The notes: generated by a model not told the origin, from the letters alone. DNA of 44,717 bases from Algoriphagus antarcticus (GCF_002150685.1 NZ_MSSW01000077.1:1-44717), one strand, 5' to 3'. Counted from the stretch's first letter, positions 35,798-43,828 are shown. Numbers and translations are program-made.

Positions 35798-37012
35798 TTA
35801 AGGATAAAGCAGATAATTCAACCGCATCTTCTTATAAGCAGTCAGCTCTGGTTCCCAACCTGCTCGGATAGTTTCCATCGGCACACCGTCAATGATTTGC
35901 TGTCTGAAATCCCCACGCCCAATCTGGATTTCGATGTTGTTCATTTGGTTGCTCAACTTAGAATCAAAAAACTTTTCCTTCTCTGGACTGGCTTTATAAA
36001 GGGCTCTGATCCATTCAAAATTGATTTGTCCGCTCTTTCTTAATTGTTCTGTGTCGTACTCACGCAAATCCAGGCCATAGCATAATTGATCCATGAAAAG
36101 TGGGGTCTCAGCCATTCCTTTTATGCCTGTTGGCGTAAAATTGAAGTCATAAATTCCTTTGTAGGCCGGACTTCCCAAAACTGTAAAAGGAAAATAGGTT
36201 CCTCTACCTAGGTTTATGTACGTGCCTTCGAACATACAAAGACTCGGGTAAAGCAAAACTGCCTGTTCTGTATTCAAATTTGGTGATGGGCTCACAGGTA
36301 AAACATAGCGCATATCATGCGAATAATTTGCCACAGGAATCACTTTGATATCTGCAGTTACTTTATTGGTCAGCCAACCTTCTCCGTTAGCCATCATAGC
36401 AAATTCACCGACAGTGAGCCCATGCGACATAGGAATCGGAAACATACCGATACCCGATTTATACTTCATATCCAGCACCGGCCCATCAATTAAATATCCA
36501 TTGGGATTAGGCCTGTCCAAGATTACTAAGCGTTTGTTATTTTCTTCACAAGCTTCCATCAAACGAGCCAAGGCATTGATGTTGGTATAAAATCGAACTC
36601 CCACATCTTGCAGATCATAGATTAAAATATCTACATCCTGCAAATCTTCTTTGCTCGGTTTATTCTTTTTGCCATAAAGAGATATGATGGGAATTCCGGT
36701 GCGCGCATCTATAGCATCACTCACTTTTGCGCCAGCACTCGCATCCCCCCTAAAACCATGCTCAGGCCCAAAAACTTTTACAATGTTAATCCCCAACTTC
36801 TGCAAACTATCCACCAAATGAGTTTGGCCAATAATAGATGTTTGGTTGGCCAGCACCGCCACCCTTTTACCTTTTAAAAGAGGTAGGTATAATTCAGTTT
36901 GCTCAGCGCCCGTTTTTATTTCTCGGCCAGTTGCATCAATTTGATTTGCTCGGAGTTTTGGCGCCCAAAAACAAAGGAATATGCTTAGAGAAAAAAGTAG
37001 GATGGGTTTCAT
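35798..37012 (-). CDS. namZ: DUF1343 / NamZ-type exo-beta-N-acetylmuramidase
   Basis: A 404-residue exported protein from the ATG at 37012 (a TTG at 37045 also fits but would put 11 residues before the signal peptide). The signal peptide is MKPILLFSLSIFLCFWAPKLRA. Typical DUF1343 blocks follow: ANQTSIIG, VFGPEHGFRGDASAG, SLYGKK, DLQDVGVRFYTNI, LDRPNPNG and GRGTYFPFTVLGSP. Characterised members release terminal N-acetylmuramic acid from peptidoglycan fragments, so a role in periplasmic cell-wall recycling is likely. It lies upstream of the site C array and permease 6 on the same strand, separated by 272 bases. Confidence 0.85.
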   Translation of the reverse strand: MKPILLFSLSIFLCFWAPKLRANQIDATGREIKTGAEQTELYLPLLKGKRVAVLANQTSIIGQTHLVDSLQKLGINIVKVFGPEHGFRGDASAGAKVSDAIDARTGIPIISLYGKKNKPSKEDLQDVDILIYDLQDVGVRFYTNINALARLMEACEENNKRLVILDRPNPNGYLIDGPVLDMKYKSGIGMFPIPMSHGLTVGEFAMMANGEGWLTNKVTADIKVIPVANYSHDMRYVLPVSPSPNLNTEQAVLLYPSLCMFEGTYINLGRGTYFPFTVLGSPAYKGIYDFNFTPTGIKGMAETPLFMDQLCYGLDLREYDTEQLRKSGQINFEWIRALYKASPEKEKFFDSKLSNQMNNIEIQIGRGDFRQQIIDGVPMETIRAGWEPELTAYKKMRLNYLLYP

Positions 37013-37529
37013 ATCTGTTGGGAAAGACGGTTTCAGGTTTTCCAAAGATATTGATTGAATCGATTTTAAGAAACCTGAACTGAGTTTACTAAAATGTATA
37101 TCCGCAATTCACTCTACTTTGATAAAGTTGCCTTCGTAAGCTAACGGCGTTGAAGTCATAATAATACGGATCGTGCCGTTGGCACTTTAGGATGATTGTA
37201 CTTCCTGCTTTAACCCAGAATTGAATTCTGGGCTTTTACAGGTCTTGCCTTTGGCAAGATGCTTATGAAAATCTACTCATTTTTGTGCCAACGGCACATC
37301 CAGTAAGAGCCCTGAATACAGCGAAGCGAAATTCAGGGTACGTATAATTGAAGTTGGATCCAAGAGTGCCAACGGCACGATCAGTAATCAATTAGTATGA
37401 TTATCACAATCCCTTCTACTTTGTGGAAATTGACTTGCAGACCATATTCACGAATTTGTTGAATACTCCCTCACTATAGCATCCAACTCGATTTTTTCTA
37501 ACTTTAGAAGACACCAAAATTTTTGAACT
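37013..37529. other. Divergent gap with hairpin cluster
   Basis: A 517-base gap between the divergent DUF1343 and FG-GAP genes. No gene was seen. Its middle is a cluster of short perfect hairpins (listed at 37173-37378); the flanks are AT-rich and may hold promoters for both genes. Confidence 0.55.
37173..37378. repeat. Composite hairpin repeat (GTGCCGTTGGCAC family)
   Basis: GTGCCGTTGGCAC occurs at 37173-37185 and in the opposite orientation (GTGCCAACGGCAC) at 37285-37297 and 37366-37378. Between them are hairpins CCCAGAAT-TGA-ATTCTGGG (37214-37232), TCTTGCC-TTT-GGCAAGA (37243-37259) and CCCTGAAT...ATTCAGGG (37310-37338). This resembles non-autonomous repeat elements of Bacteroidetes genomes; no transposase is beside it. 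Confidence 0.7.
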
Positions 37530-38705
37530 ATGAACCTCCTGATTCTACCCTTGTTTTCACTTTTGTTTTCTGCTCTCGAAAACCCAAAGTTTGAATCCCA
37601 AATCATCGACTCCAACGTCTCCATAGGATATGGCGTTGTCGTCGGTGATGTGGATGGAGATGGAAAGCCAGATCTGATCCTTGCTGATAAAAAACAATTC
37701 GTCTGGTACCGAAATGGGGATTGGAAGCGATTTGTATTGGCTGAGAATCTTACTGAGTTTGATAACGTTTGCATTGCTGCCCGGGATATCAATGGAGATG
37801 GCAAAGTAGAAATTGCCGTAGGTGCTCAGTGGAATCCCGGAGAAACCAGCGATGAATCTCAATCAGGGTCGGTGCATTATTTGATCCGACCATCCGATCC
37901 CACTCAGCTTTGGACTCCGGTTCAGCTACCGCACGAGCCTACTGTTCATCGCATGTATTGGGTGAAAACTGGAGCTTCTAACTATCAACTGGTGGTACTT
38001 CCATTACATGGCCGAGGAAATAAAGGAGGCGAAGGAGCTGGGGTGAAAGTGATCGGGTATGAGAAACCAACCGATCCAAAAAGTCCTTGGAAAACACAGC
38101 TTATCGATGAATCCATGCATTTGACCCACAATATGACCTCCAAAGACTTAGGAGTTGGGGATGGTGAGACAATTTTCATAGGAGGAAAAGAGGGAGTAAA
38201 AAGCTTTTCCTATCAGGCTGGTGAATGGTTTGCTGGACCTACTGAAGAATCTCCCCTTGAACATCAATCCTTTGGTGAATTGAGTCTGGCTGATATTTAC
38301 CGCAATGGAATGCTGCTGGCAGGTGTGGAACCCATGCATGGTAATCAAGTGACAGTCTATTTGGGTCCTTTCGGAAAAACGGAATCCACCCAAATCAGAA
38401 GGATTGTCTTAGATGAAAGTCTTAAGGAAGGCCACGGAATTGCAACAGGAGATTTTTTGGGAAATGGTACTATTCAAATTGTAGCAGGTTGGCGATCGCC
38501 AAATGAGGCTGAAGAAATGGGAATCAAACTCTATGAGCCTGTGGATGATTCTTATAGCAAATTCAAAACCCATTGGATCGATCAAGGCGGAATGGCCACC
38601 GAGAGTTTGACCGTAGCTGATCTCAATGGCGATGGAAAACTCGATATCATTGCCGCCGGCCGCTCCACAAATAATTTGAAAATTTATTGGAATCGTAGTG
38701 AGTAG
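37530..38705 (+). CDS. Secreted FG-GAP/VCBS-repeat beta-propeller protein
   Basis: A 391-residue exported protein with a short signal peptide (MNLLILPLFSLLFSALE). Calcium-type FG-GAP loops DVDGDGKPDLI (near 49), DINGDGKVEIAVG (near 89) and DLNGDGKLDIIAAG (near 369), with a degenerate DFLGNGTIQIVAG near 308, show an integrin-alpha-like propeller. Such proteins bind ligands or glycans; no enzymatic motif is seen. It is divergent from the DUF1343 gene and ends in a TAG stop. Confidence 0.85.
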   Translation: MNLLILPLFSLLFSALENPKFESQIIDSNVSIGYGVVVGDVDGDGKPDLILADKKQFVWYRNGDWKRFVLAENLTEFDNVCIAARDINGDGKVEIAVGAQWNPGETSDESQSGSVHYLIRPSDPTQLWTPVQLPHEPTVHRMYWVKTGASNYQLVVLPLHGRGNKGGEGAGVKVIGYEKPTDPKSPWKTQLIDESMHLTHNMTSKDLGVGDGETIFIGGKEGVKSFSYQAGEWFAGPTEESPLEHQSFGELSLADIYRNGMLLAGVEPMHGNQVTVYLGPFGKTESTQIRRIVLDESLKEGHGIATGDFLGNGTIQIVAGWRSPNEAEEMGIKLYEPVDDSYSKFKTHWIDQGGMATESLTVADLNGDGKLDIIAAGRSTNNLKIYWNRSE

Positions 38706-39004
38706 GTTAGGTCTGATTTGTCTCCCGATAGCTGTAGTAAGAGAGGACTTACACTTCCTACTATTTCGACTAGGGCTTTTCTAGTCCAAAGCTCTCCTCC
38801 CACAAGGCAGGCAATCTGGCCTATTTGCAAAATTTTCTTCGATTCCATAACCTCATTTCACGAAGATATTGCTTGTCTATCTGAGTGCTTCTAATCTGAT
38901 TGATAATCTTTTCCTCATTGTAATAGCCTTTTTTGGGTACGGTATTAAATACTATAATAACTATCATTTTATATAATATCTTCTTAATCAAGTAAGTTTG
39001 AGTT
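38706..39004. other. Gap with REP fragment
   Basis: A 299-base gap. A small hairpin GACTAG...CTAGTC lies near 38768-38786 and a fragment AGGCAGGCAATCTGG (38802-38816) matches part of the REP-like elements. A 66-codon minus-strand frame covers the rest; its final part looks protein-like but I do not recognise it. Confidence 0.4.
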
Positions 39005-39238
39005 ATGAAATTACAAATCATTCAAGACAGCCAAGGAAAAGCGACTGGTGTTTACATTCCTATCAAAGAATGGAATGAATTGAAAAAGGAATTCAAAGTA
39101 TTAGAGAGTCTTGAGTATGAAGAACCAAGCAAAGAGCAAATCTTGGATGAACTTAAAGAGGCACTTATTGAGCTCAAGCTTGTGGAACAGTGTAAAATGA
39201 AGGCTCGCCCAATTCAAAATCTACTAGATGAGCTTTGA
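39005..39238 (+). CDS. RelB-like antitoxin
   Basis: A 77-residue protein opening KLQIIQDSQGKATGVYIPIKEW and closing KMKARPIQNLLDEL, the usual form of small Bacteroidetes antitoxins paired with RelE/ParE toxins: an N-terminal DNA-binding strand region and a C-terminal helix that wraps the toxin. It overlaps the downstream toxin start by 10 bases. The antitoxin is intact although the toxin is broken, so it may survive as a solo antitoxin. Confidence 0.8.
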   Translation: MKLQIIQDSQGKATGVYIPIKEWNELKKEFKVLESLEYEEPSKEQILDELKEALIELKLVEQCKMKARPIQNLLDEL

Positions 39239-39402
39239 AATATCAGTGATCCCACTTTTTGAAAAGCAAATCAAAAGGCTGGCTAAAAAAAAGGTAAATC
39301 AAAAATTGACAAAAAAGTCAGTTGCAGATAGTATGGGAATATTTTCAAATGGATGTAAAACCAATAAATCTTTGTCACCCGTAACTACATAGTCAGCCTT
39401 GC
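39229..39402 (+). pseudogene. Truncated RelE/ParE-like toxin
   Basis: The frame starts MSFEISVIPLFEKQIKRLAKK, the standard N-terminus of a RelE-family toxin (about 21 residues). It then runs straight into sequence antisense to the 3' end of the PIN gene and stops after 57 codons. The catalytic C-terminal two thirds of the toxin are missing, so this is a deletion remnant, with the junction near 39290-39300. The run of eight A just before the junction may mark the break. Confidence 0.75.
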
Positions 39403-39700
39403 CTGAAAGTGCCAGTTCTAGATACATGTTGTCTTTAGGATCTCGGCAGATATTGATATCGTGACAGATCTCAATCGACTGACAAACCTCTTTGAATTCA
39501 AGCAGGAATTCAATCCTTTTTTCCACTGAAACATATTTATCAAACTTTGAATTGAGGAGTTTGCTGGACAATTCTTTTAATGTGTTCTAGGAATATAGTA
39601 CAATCCCTTCCTTTATGGCCAATCTGAAAGCCACATCAGACGATGAGTTTTTTTTCAGAGTGGCACTGATCAAAACATTACAATCAAAGACAACTCTCAA
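39299..39700 (-). pseudogene. PIN-domain toxin broken by an amber codon
   Basis: Reading back from the 3' end, the frame continues upstream of the apparent start through a single TAG (39587-39589) to a TTG immediately after the antitoxin stop. The full frame of 133 residues starts with VVFDCNVLISA (first catalytic Asp) and has TLKEL after the TAG and DPKDNMYLELA and TGDKDLL near the end, the acidic residues of a COG1569-type PIN ribonuclease. The TAG falls where relatives have a residue in the sequence before TLxEL. Without readthrough no active toxin forms; a downstream ATG at 39571 would give only the C-terminal 90 residues. Confidence 0.8.
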
Positions 39701-39910
39701 TTATTCATCTTTTAAGAGTTCTTCCAATAGTTCAGGGGTAAGCCCATTTTTTTTTGCCTGTTCACTCATATCATCCATAATCTCCCGCAGTCCCTTTCTT
39801 TTCTCAAGGATGCGGATCAACTCTTTCGAAACAGACAGTTGTTCGGAGGGCGACATGTTGAGATATCGTTTTGCTATATCTTCCGGGACTTCAACGTTGA
39901 TCGTTTTCAT
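39701..39910 (-). CDS. Small antitoxin paired with the PIN gene
   Basis: A 69-residue protein (MKTINVEVPEDIAKRYLNMS...) rich in charged residues, with an N-terminal beta strand and helices as in antitoxins adjacent to COG1569 PIN toxins. Its TAA stop directly abuts the TTG start of the PIN frame, in the same reading frame, which fits a translationally coupled pair. It is intact while its toxin is not. Confidence 0.7.
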   Translation of the reverse strand: MKTINVEVPEDIAKRYLNMSPSEQLSVSKELIRILEKRKGLREIMDDMSEQAKKNGLTPELLEELLKDE

Positions 39911-40051
39911 ACTATTACATCAAATAAGATTCAAACAAAAATACCAAAAACAATCATTTAATAAACCAAAGGAATTTGATTTCCGCCACCGTGGTCTGTA
40001 TCCCCATAGACCACCATCATTACTGCCAGTAAGTACACAGGCCGAGGTCAA

Positions 40052-40401
40052 TCAGCCAATCTCATCAAGTAAAAGCTCATCTTTTTGTTGCCAATTCCAG
40101 ATCATAGATTTTGATCCCAACTCGCTCGATATGTTTTTTTTGAGCTCTGCTTCCTTGATTTTTTCAAAATGAACCAGATCGATTGTTTGCAATAGATCAA
40201 TCTTATCTAACTCAATTGAAATACCTAGCAACTTCTCAAAATTCAGCTTTTCTCCAAACACAGCAATATCAATATCCTAACCCTCATAAAAGTTGCCTTT
40301 TGCTCTTGAGCCAAAAAGTACCGCTTTTTCAATTTCGCGAAAATTTGAAAAAACGGTCTTTATTTTTGATAATACACTTTCGCTAATTCCAGTATTATTC
40401 A
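40052..40401 (-). pseudogene. MNT-type nucleotidyltransferase antitoxin, amber codon and frameshift
   Basis: From ATG 40401 the frame reads MNNTGISESVLSKIK, then VLFGSRAKGNF, then a TAG (40277-40279) followed at once by DIDIAVFG. The TAG replaces the conserved Ser of the GS...SDIDI nucleotidyltransferase site (one-base change TCG to TAG). Later, an 8-A run (40134-40141) shifts the frame; the alternate frame gives the expected end (HIERVGIKIYDLE, stop at 40079-40077). Both lesions inactivate the protein. It overlaps the HEPN stop (ATGA), the usual HEPN-MNT operon form. The start of the apparent C-terminal frame at 40261 is not a real gene start. Confidence 0.8.
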
Positions 40402-40832
40402 TAGATCCAATAGGTTTTGGTTGCCTGATCTTTCGGATTCAAGCTTGGTTTGAAGGTCACTAAAAAGCTTAAAGAACAGATCCAAAATCAACTCTTTTAT
40501 TTCCTCAGCAGTCTCAGGATTATAGGTATGAGAAGTTTTTTCTCTGCTTTTTTTCAACTTACTCCAGCCTTCGGAATCAGTAATTAACTTCATTTTGAGA
40601 GCTTCCTGTAAAATTTTGGATGGTCCATTTATATCCGATATTCCAATATCCTTAATGTAGTCCTGAAGTGTTTTCTAAGCAAGTTCATAGGTGTATTCAA
40701 ATCGATCCATCAACCCTTCCGTCTCCAGCTCTGATAACTTTTTCTCCTTAGCCTGAGAACAGCTTGGGATAATTTCAAAAAGGCTTTATTGAAATTGGAA
40801 AACAGTTGTTGCCATCTGATATCTTCATCCAT
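40399..40832 (-). pseudogene. HEPN-domain toxin, frameshift and amber codon
   Basis: From ATG 40832 the frame reads MDEDIRWQQLFSNFNKAFLK, the typical start of a HEPN protein of HEPN/MNT pairs. It loses frame near residue 25-35; the shifted frame continues EKKLSELETEG, FEYTYELA, then TAG at 40675-40677 in place of the conserved Trp of ELAWKTLQDY, then KTLQDY and on to the end. The RX4HXY ribonuclease motif survives in the last part (REKTSHTY). The length of 434 bases is not a multiple of three, in line with a frameshift. The gene is dead as a full-length toxin; only a 64-residue C-terminal piece could be translated from 40593. Confidence 0.78.
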
Positions 40833-41055
40833 GTCAATACAAGTTATTTTTTTCTAAAAATTTATATCCAGAATTAGAGAACTTTTATTCTTCGCAGCTT
40901 ACTTAGTCAACATGGATTCAATGATTTTTTGGCTCACCAATCACACGTATTAAATGGCCCGCTCCGTATAATTTACCTTCAAAGCCAACAGTTATGGTAA
41001 TTTTCCTATCCGCCACCCGTACAAGGAATTAATATCTTCTAATGTTAAAATCTCA
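40833..41055. other. Gap between HEPN remnant and permease 7
   Basis: No gene. On the minus strand a 36-codon open stretch (41028-40918) reads as protein-like (ADRKITITVGFEGKLYG) but has no start and could be another gene fragment or chance. Confidence 0.3.
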
Positions 41056-43506
41056 TTACTCGCTTTTCAGCGAATTCACAGGATTGCTCGTAGCCGCTTT
41101 GATGGATTGGTAGCTTATCGTCAGCAAGGAGATTACCGCTGCAAATACTCCCGCAGATAAAAAGACCTTCCAGCCCAATTGGATTTTAAACTCATAGTCC
41201 TCCAGCCATAGGTTCATTGCCCACCATGCGATCGGTGAAGCTATTAGAAATGCGATCACAACAAGTTTTGTGAACTCCTTGGAGAGTAAGAACACGATAC
41301 TTCGTACGCTGGATCCTAATACTTTTCTAATCCCGATTTCTTTGGTACGCTGCTCAGCTGTAAATGCTGTCAAAGCAAATAAACCCAAGCAGGCAATGAT
41401 AATTGCAAAAGCGGCGAAAATGGCAAATACCTTTCCCAATCGTGTTTCAGATGCATACATATTTCCAAAACGATCATCCAGGAATGAGTAGGTAAATGGT
41501 TGCCCAGGGGCAAGTTCGTTCCATTTTGATTCTATGAAAGTGACTACTGCTTCTGTGTCGCTGGAATTAAACCTAAAAGAAGCAATCCCATCAGGTGTTT
41601 CACTTAGCAAAATAATCACAGGACCGATATTCTCTTTTAAGGATTCGAAATGAAAATTTTCGACAATACCTACCACAGTCTTTCCTTCCTGTTCTTTCAA
41701 ATCCAACTCCTCACCTTGCGAGAGGGTGAAGATCTTTTGTCCAATTAGATCACCCTCAAAATTGAAACTCTTTGCAGCTGTTTCGTTCAAAATTACCGAA
41801 TTGGAATCTGAAGCATATTGAATTGAAAAATCTCTCCCCTCCACGATATTCATGCCCATAGTATTGACGTAATCGTAGTCCACCGACCAGTTTTGTAGGG
41901 AAACCAAATTCTCTGTCTGTTTTGGATCTTTACCCTCTCCCCACCAAGAGGTACTATTTCTCCAAGTGCCAGAAACTGGTAAAAAGCCAGTGATCGTCCC
42001 ACTTTCCATCATACTATTTGCCAGCACTTCTTTTTTAAATGTCTCCGCCTGATCACCCAGCGCGTAGATATCATCTACGGTGATGATCTGCTCTTTGTTG
42101 AATCCGATCTTCTTGTTCTGTATGTAATTCAGCTGATTGAAAACGGCAATAGTTGCGATAACAAGGATAATGGAAACGGCAAACTGGAACACGACCAAAG
42201 AGCTACGGATCAAACCACTTTTCATTCCCATGGATACTTTACCTTTCAGGATACTGATCGGCTTAAACCCCGAGAGGAAAAACGCTGGATACATACCAGC
42301 CAACATTCCAGTTCCTATGGCTCCCGCAACTAAAATCCCATAAAATGCGAAATCCTTAAATGGCAATACAAGCTCCCTTCCTGCCAAATCGTTGAAAAAT
42401 GGAAGCAATATGGAAACTATGGGAATAGCTATTAGGAATGAAATAAAACTCAGGAGGATAGATTCCATCAAAAACTGCCGGATCAAATGTGACCGGAAAG
42501 AACCCATCGCTTTTCGAATGCCTACTTCCTTAGCTCGATTGGCAGATCTCGCTGTGGACAAATTCATAAAGTTGATGCAGGCAATGGCAAGTATAAAGAG
42601 TGCTACCGCAACAAAAAGATAAATGTAGGTTATGTTGAAATTAGGCTCAAATTCACCCATCAAGTCACTTTTCAGGTGGATATCGAGGAGAGGCTGAATA
42701 TCAAATTCAAATTTGCCACCATTTTTAGATAGCGTCTCAAGTGTTGATCCCTCACCAAAAACCTGAATGATTTCTGGCTCCATATGGGTTTTGATCAAAG
42801 ATGGCAACTTAGCCCTCAGTGCATCTGGATCAGCATTTTCCCTCAGCTTAAAATAAGTCTGAAAATTACTACTCATCCAAACTATTCGTTGCGCCTCCTC
42901 AAGTCCCTCTGCTGATAGCAGAAAATCAAAATGGAAGTGAGTGTTTTTGGGAATATCCTGATAAACTCCCGTAATTCTAAAATCCATATCATTGTCCAAG
43001 GTCAATGACTGTCCTAAGGCATCCTCATTGGGGAAGTACTTCTTGGCTGTACTCTTACTGATAGCCATGGTATTTGGCTCCGATAAAGCACCTTCTGGAT
43101 TTCCTTCTAGCAGTGGTATTTCAAACACCTTAAAAAAGTCCTTACTTGCCCAGACTACCTTGTCCTCCTTGATATTTTCATCTAATCTTTTAACCAAATA
43201 TGTCCCTCTGGTTCTAAAGTGAACCGCGGACTCTACTTCAGGGAAATCCTCAGGCAAGGCATCTGCTAAAGGAGCCGGTGCCAAAACCATATCCCAATGG
43301 TTGCCACCAAAAACAATTTCACTCTTAACCCTGTAAATTCTATCCGCATCTTTGAATCCGGTATCATAACTCAGTTCATTGATGACAAAAAGAGATATAA
43401 TCATGCAGACTGCCACACCTACAGAAAGTCCTATGATGTTGATAAATGTGTAAAACTTATGCTTAGCTAGGTTCCTTAAAGCGATTTTTATGTAGTTTTT
43501 AAGCAT
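41056..43506 (-). CDS. MacB/FtsX-like ABC permease, paralogue 7
   Basis: An 816-residue permease (MLKNYIKIALRNLAKHKFY) with GLSVGVAVC in the first helix, signatures KEVGIRKAMGS and KEIGIRKVLGSS, and tail SNPVNSLKSE. Its start and coupling regions look closest to permease 3. It stands apart from the other six, beyond the decayed toxin-antitoxin cluster, but keeps the same leader: half-site array and TGGCAC element (site D) plus a REP-like repeat, behind copy 2 of the 191-residue protein gene. No ATPase gene is adjacent. Confidence 0.9.
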   Translation of the reverse strand: MLKNYIKIALRNLAKHKFYTFINIIGLSVGVAVCMIISLFVINELSYDTGFKDADRIYRVKSEIVFGGNHWDMVLAPAPLADALPEDFPEVESAVHFRTRGTYLVKRLDENIKEDKVVWASKDFFKVFEIPLLEGNPEGALSEPNTMAISKSTAKKYFPNEDALGQSLTLDNDMDFRITGVYQDIPKNTHFHFDFLLSAEGLEEAQRIVWMSSNFQTYFKLRENADPDALRAKLPSLIKTHMEPEIIQVFGEGSTLETLSKNGGKFEFDIQPLLDIHLKSDLMGEFEPNFNITYIYLFVAVALFILAIACINFMNLSTARSANRAKEVGIRKAMGSFRSHLIRQFLMESILLSFISFLIAIPIVSILLPFFNDLAGRELVLPFKDFAFYGILVAGAIGTGMLAGMYPAFFLSGFKPISILKGKVSMGMKSGLIRSSLVVFQFAVSIILVIATIAVFNQLNYIQNKKIGFNKEQIITVDDIYALGDQAETFKKEVLANSMMESGTITGFLPVSGTWRNSTSWWGEGKDPKQTENLVSLQNWSVDYDYVNTMGMNIVEGRDFSIQYASDSNSVILNETAAKSFNFEGDLIGQKIFTLSQGEELDLKEQEGKTVVGIVENFHFESLKENIGPVIILLSETPDGIASFRFNSSDTEAVVTFIESKWNELAPGQPFTYSFLDDRFGNMYASETRLGKVFAIFAAFAIIIACLGLFALTAFTAEQRTKEIGIRKVLGSSVRSIVFLLSKEFTKLVVIAFLIASPIAWWAMNLWLEDYEFKIQLGWKVFLSAGVFAAVISLLTISYQSIKAATSNPVNSLKSE

Positions 43507-43578
43507 GAGTTAGGTTGTTGGAAGTGGGAATGTTTTATAGTTGGCTTTTGGCATCATTGCGTTTCGTTATTGCTTAAT

Positions 43579-43740
43579 CGTCATTGCGAGGGCTTTTTCT
43601 AATCATTTTATTTATTCTAAGTCTATAAAGCCCGAAGCAATCTGTTCATGATGCTGAGATTGCTTCGACCTGAAAGAAGCCCTTTTCAACTCAATGTATC
43701 GTTTCAGATCTAGTAATGATGTGACTGGTTCCGTAATGAT
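43579..43740. repeat. REP-like element in permease 7 leader
   Basis: CGTCATTGCGAGG at 43579-43591, an inner inverted pair GAAGCAATCTGTTC and GAGATTGCTTCG, and a decayed outer arm TAGTAATGATGTGACTGG. It is the simplest of the three leader copies, without the GCCTCCCGGAGGGC insert. Confidence 0.7.
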
Positions 43741-43752
43741 ATATAAAATTAT

Positions 43753-43768
43753 TTCCACTTTCGTGCCA
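43753..43768 (-). promoter_or_regulatory. TGGCAC promoter-like element, site D
   Basis: Reads TGGCACGAAAGTGGAA on the minus strand after a run of six Ts, 262 bases before the permease 7 start. Confidence 0.5.
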
Positions 43769-43828
43769 TCAAAAAATGGCCTAAATCAATAGAATGAGCC
43801 GAATTGTAAAAATCTTGAATTATTTACT

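Noticed and set aside
35798..37045. Start of the DUF1343 gene at 37045
   Set aside because: That start is TTG and places 11 polar residues before the signal peptide; ATG 37012 is better.
38821..39021. 66-codon minus-strand frame before the RelB-like gene
   Set aside because: It begins inside the antitoxin region, overlaps a REP fragment at its end and has no recognised family; the last 35 codons look protein-like but this is not enough for a gene call.
39615..40172. 185-codon plus-strand frame over the antitoxin region
   Set aside because: It is antisense to the PIN, antitoxin and MNT frames, and its Ser/Phe-rich composition is that of a shadow frame.
39587..40677. General reassignment of TAG as a sense codon
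   Set aside because: TAG is used as a normal stop by rhaI (1783-1785), lutC (11287-11289) and the FG-GAP gene (38703-38705), and two of the three interrupted genes also carry frameshifts.
21138..43506. One recent tandem duplication as origin of all seven permeases
   Set aside because: Periplasmic domains, leader types and the first coupling signature differ widely, so the paralogues are old or were acquired separately; only the 191-residue genes are close copies.
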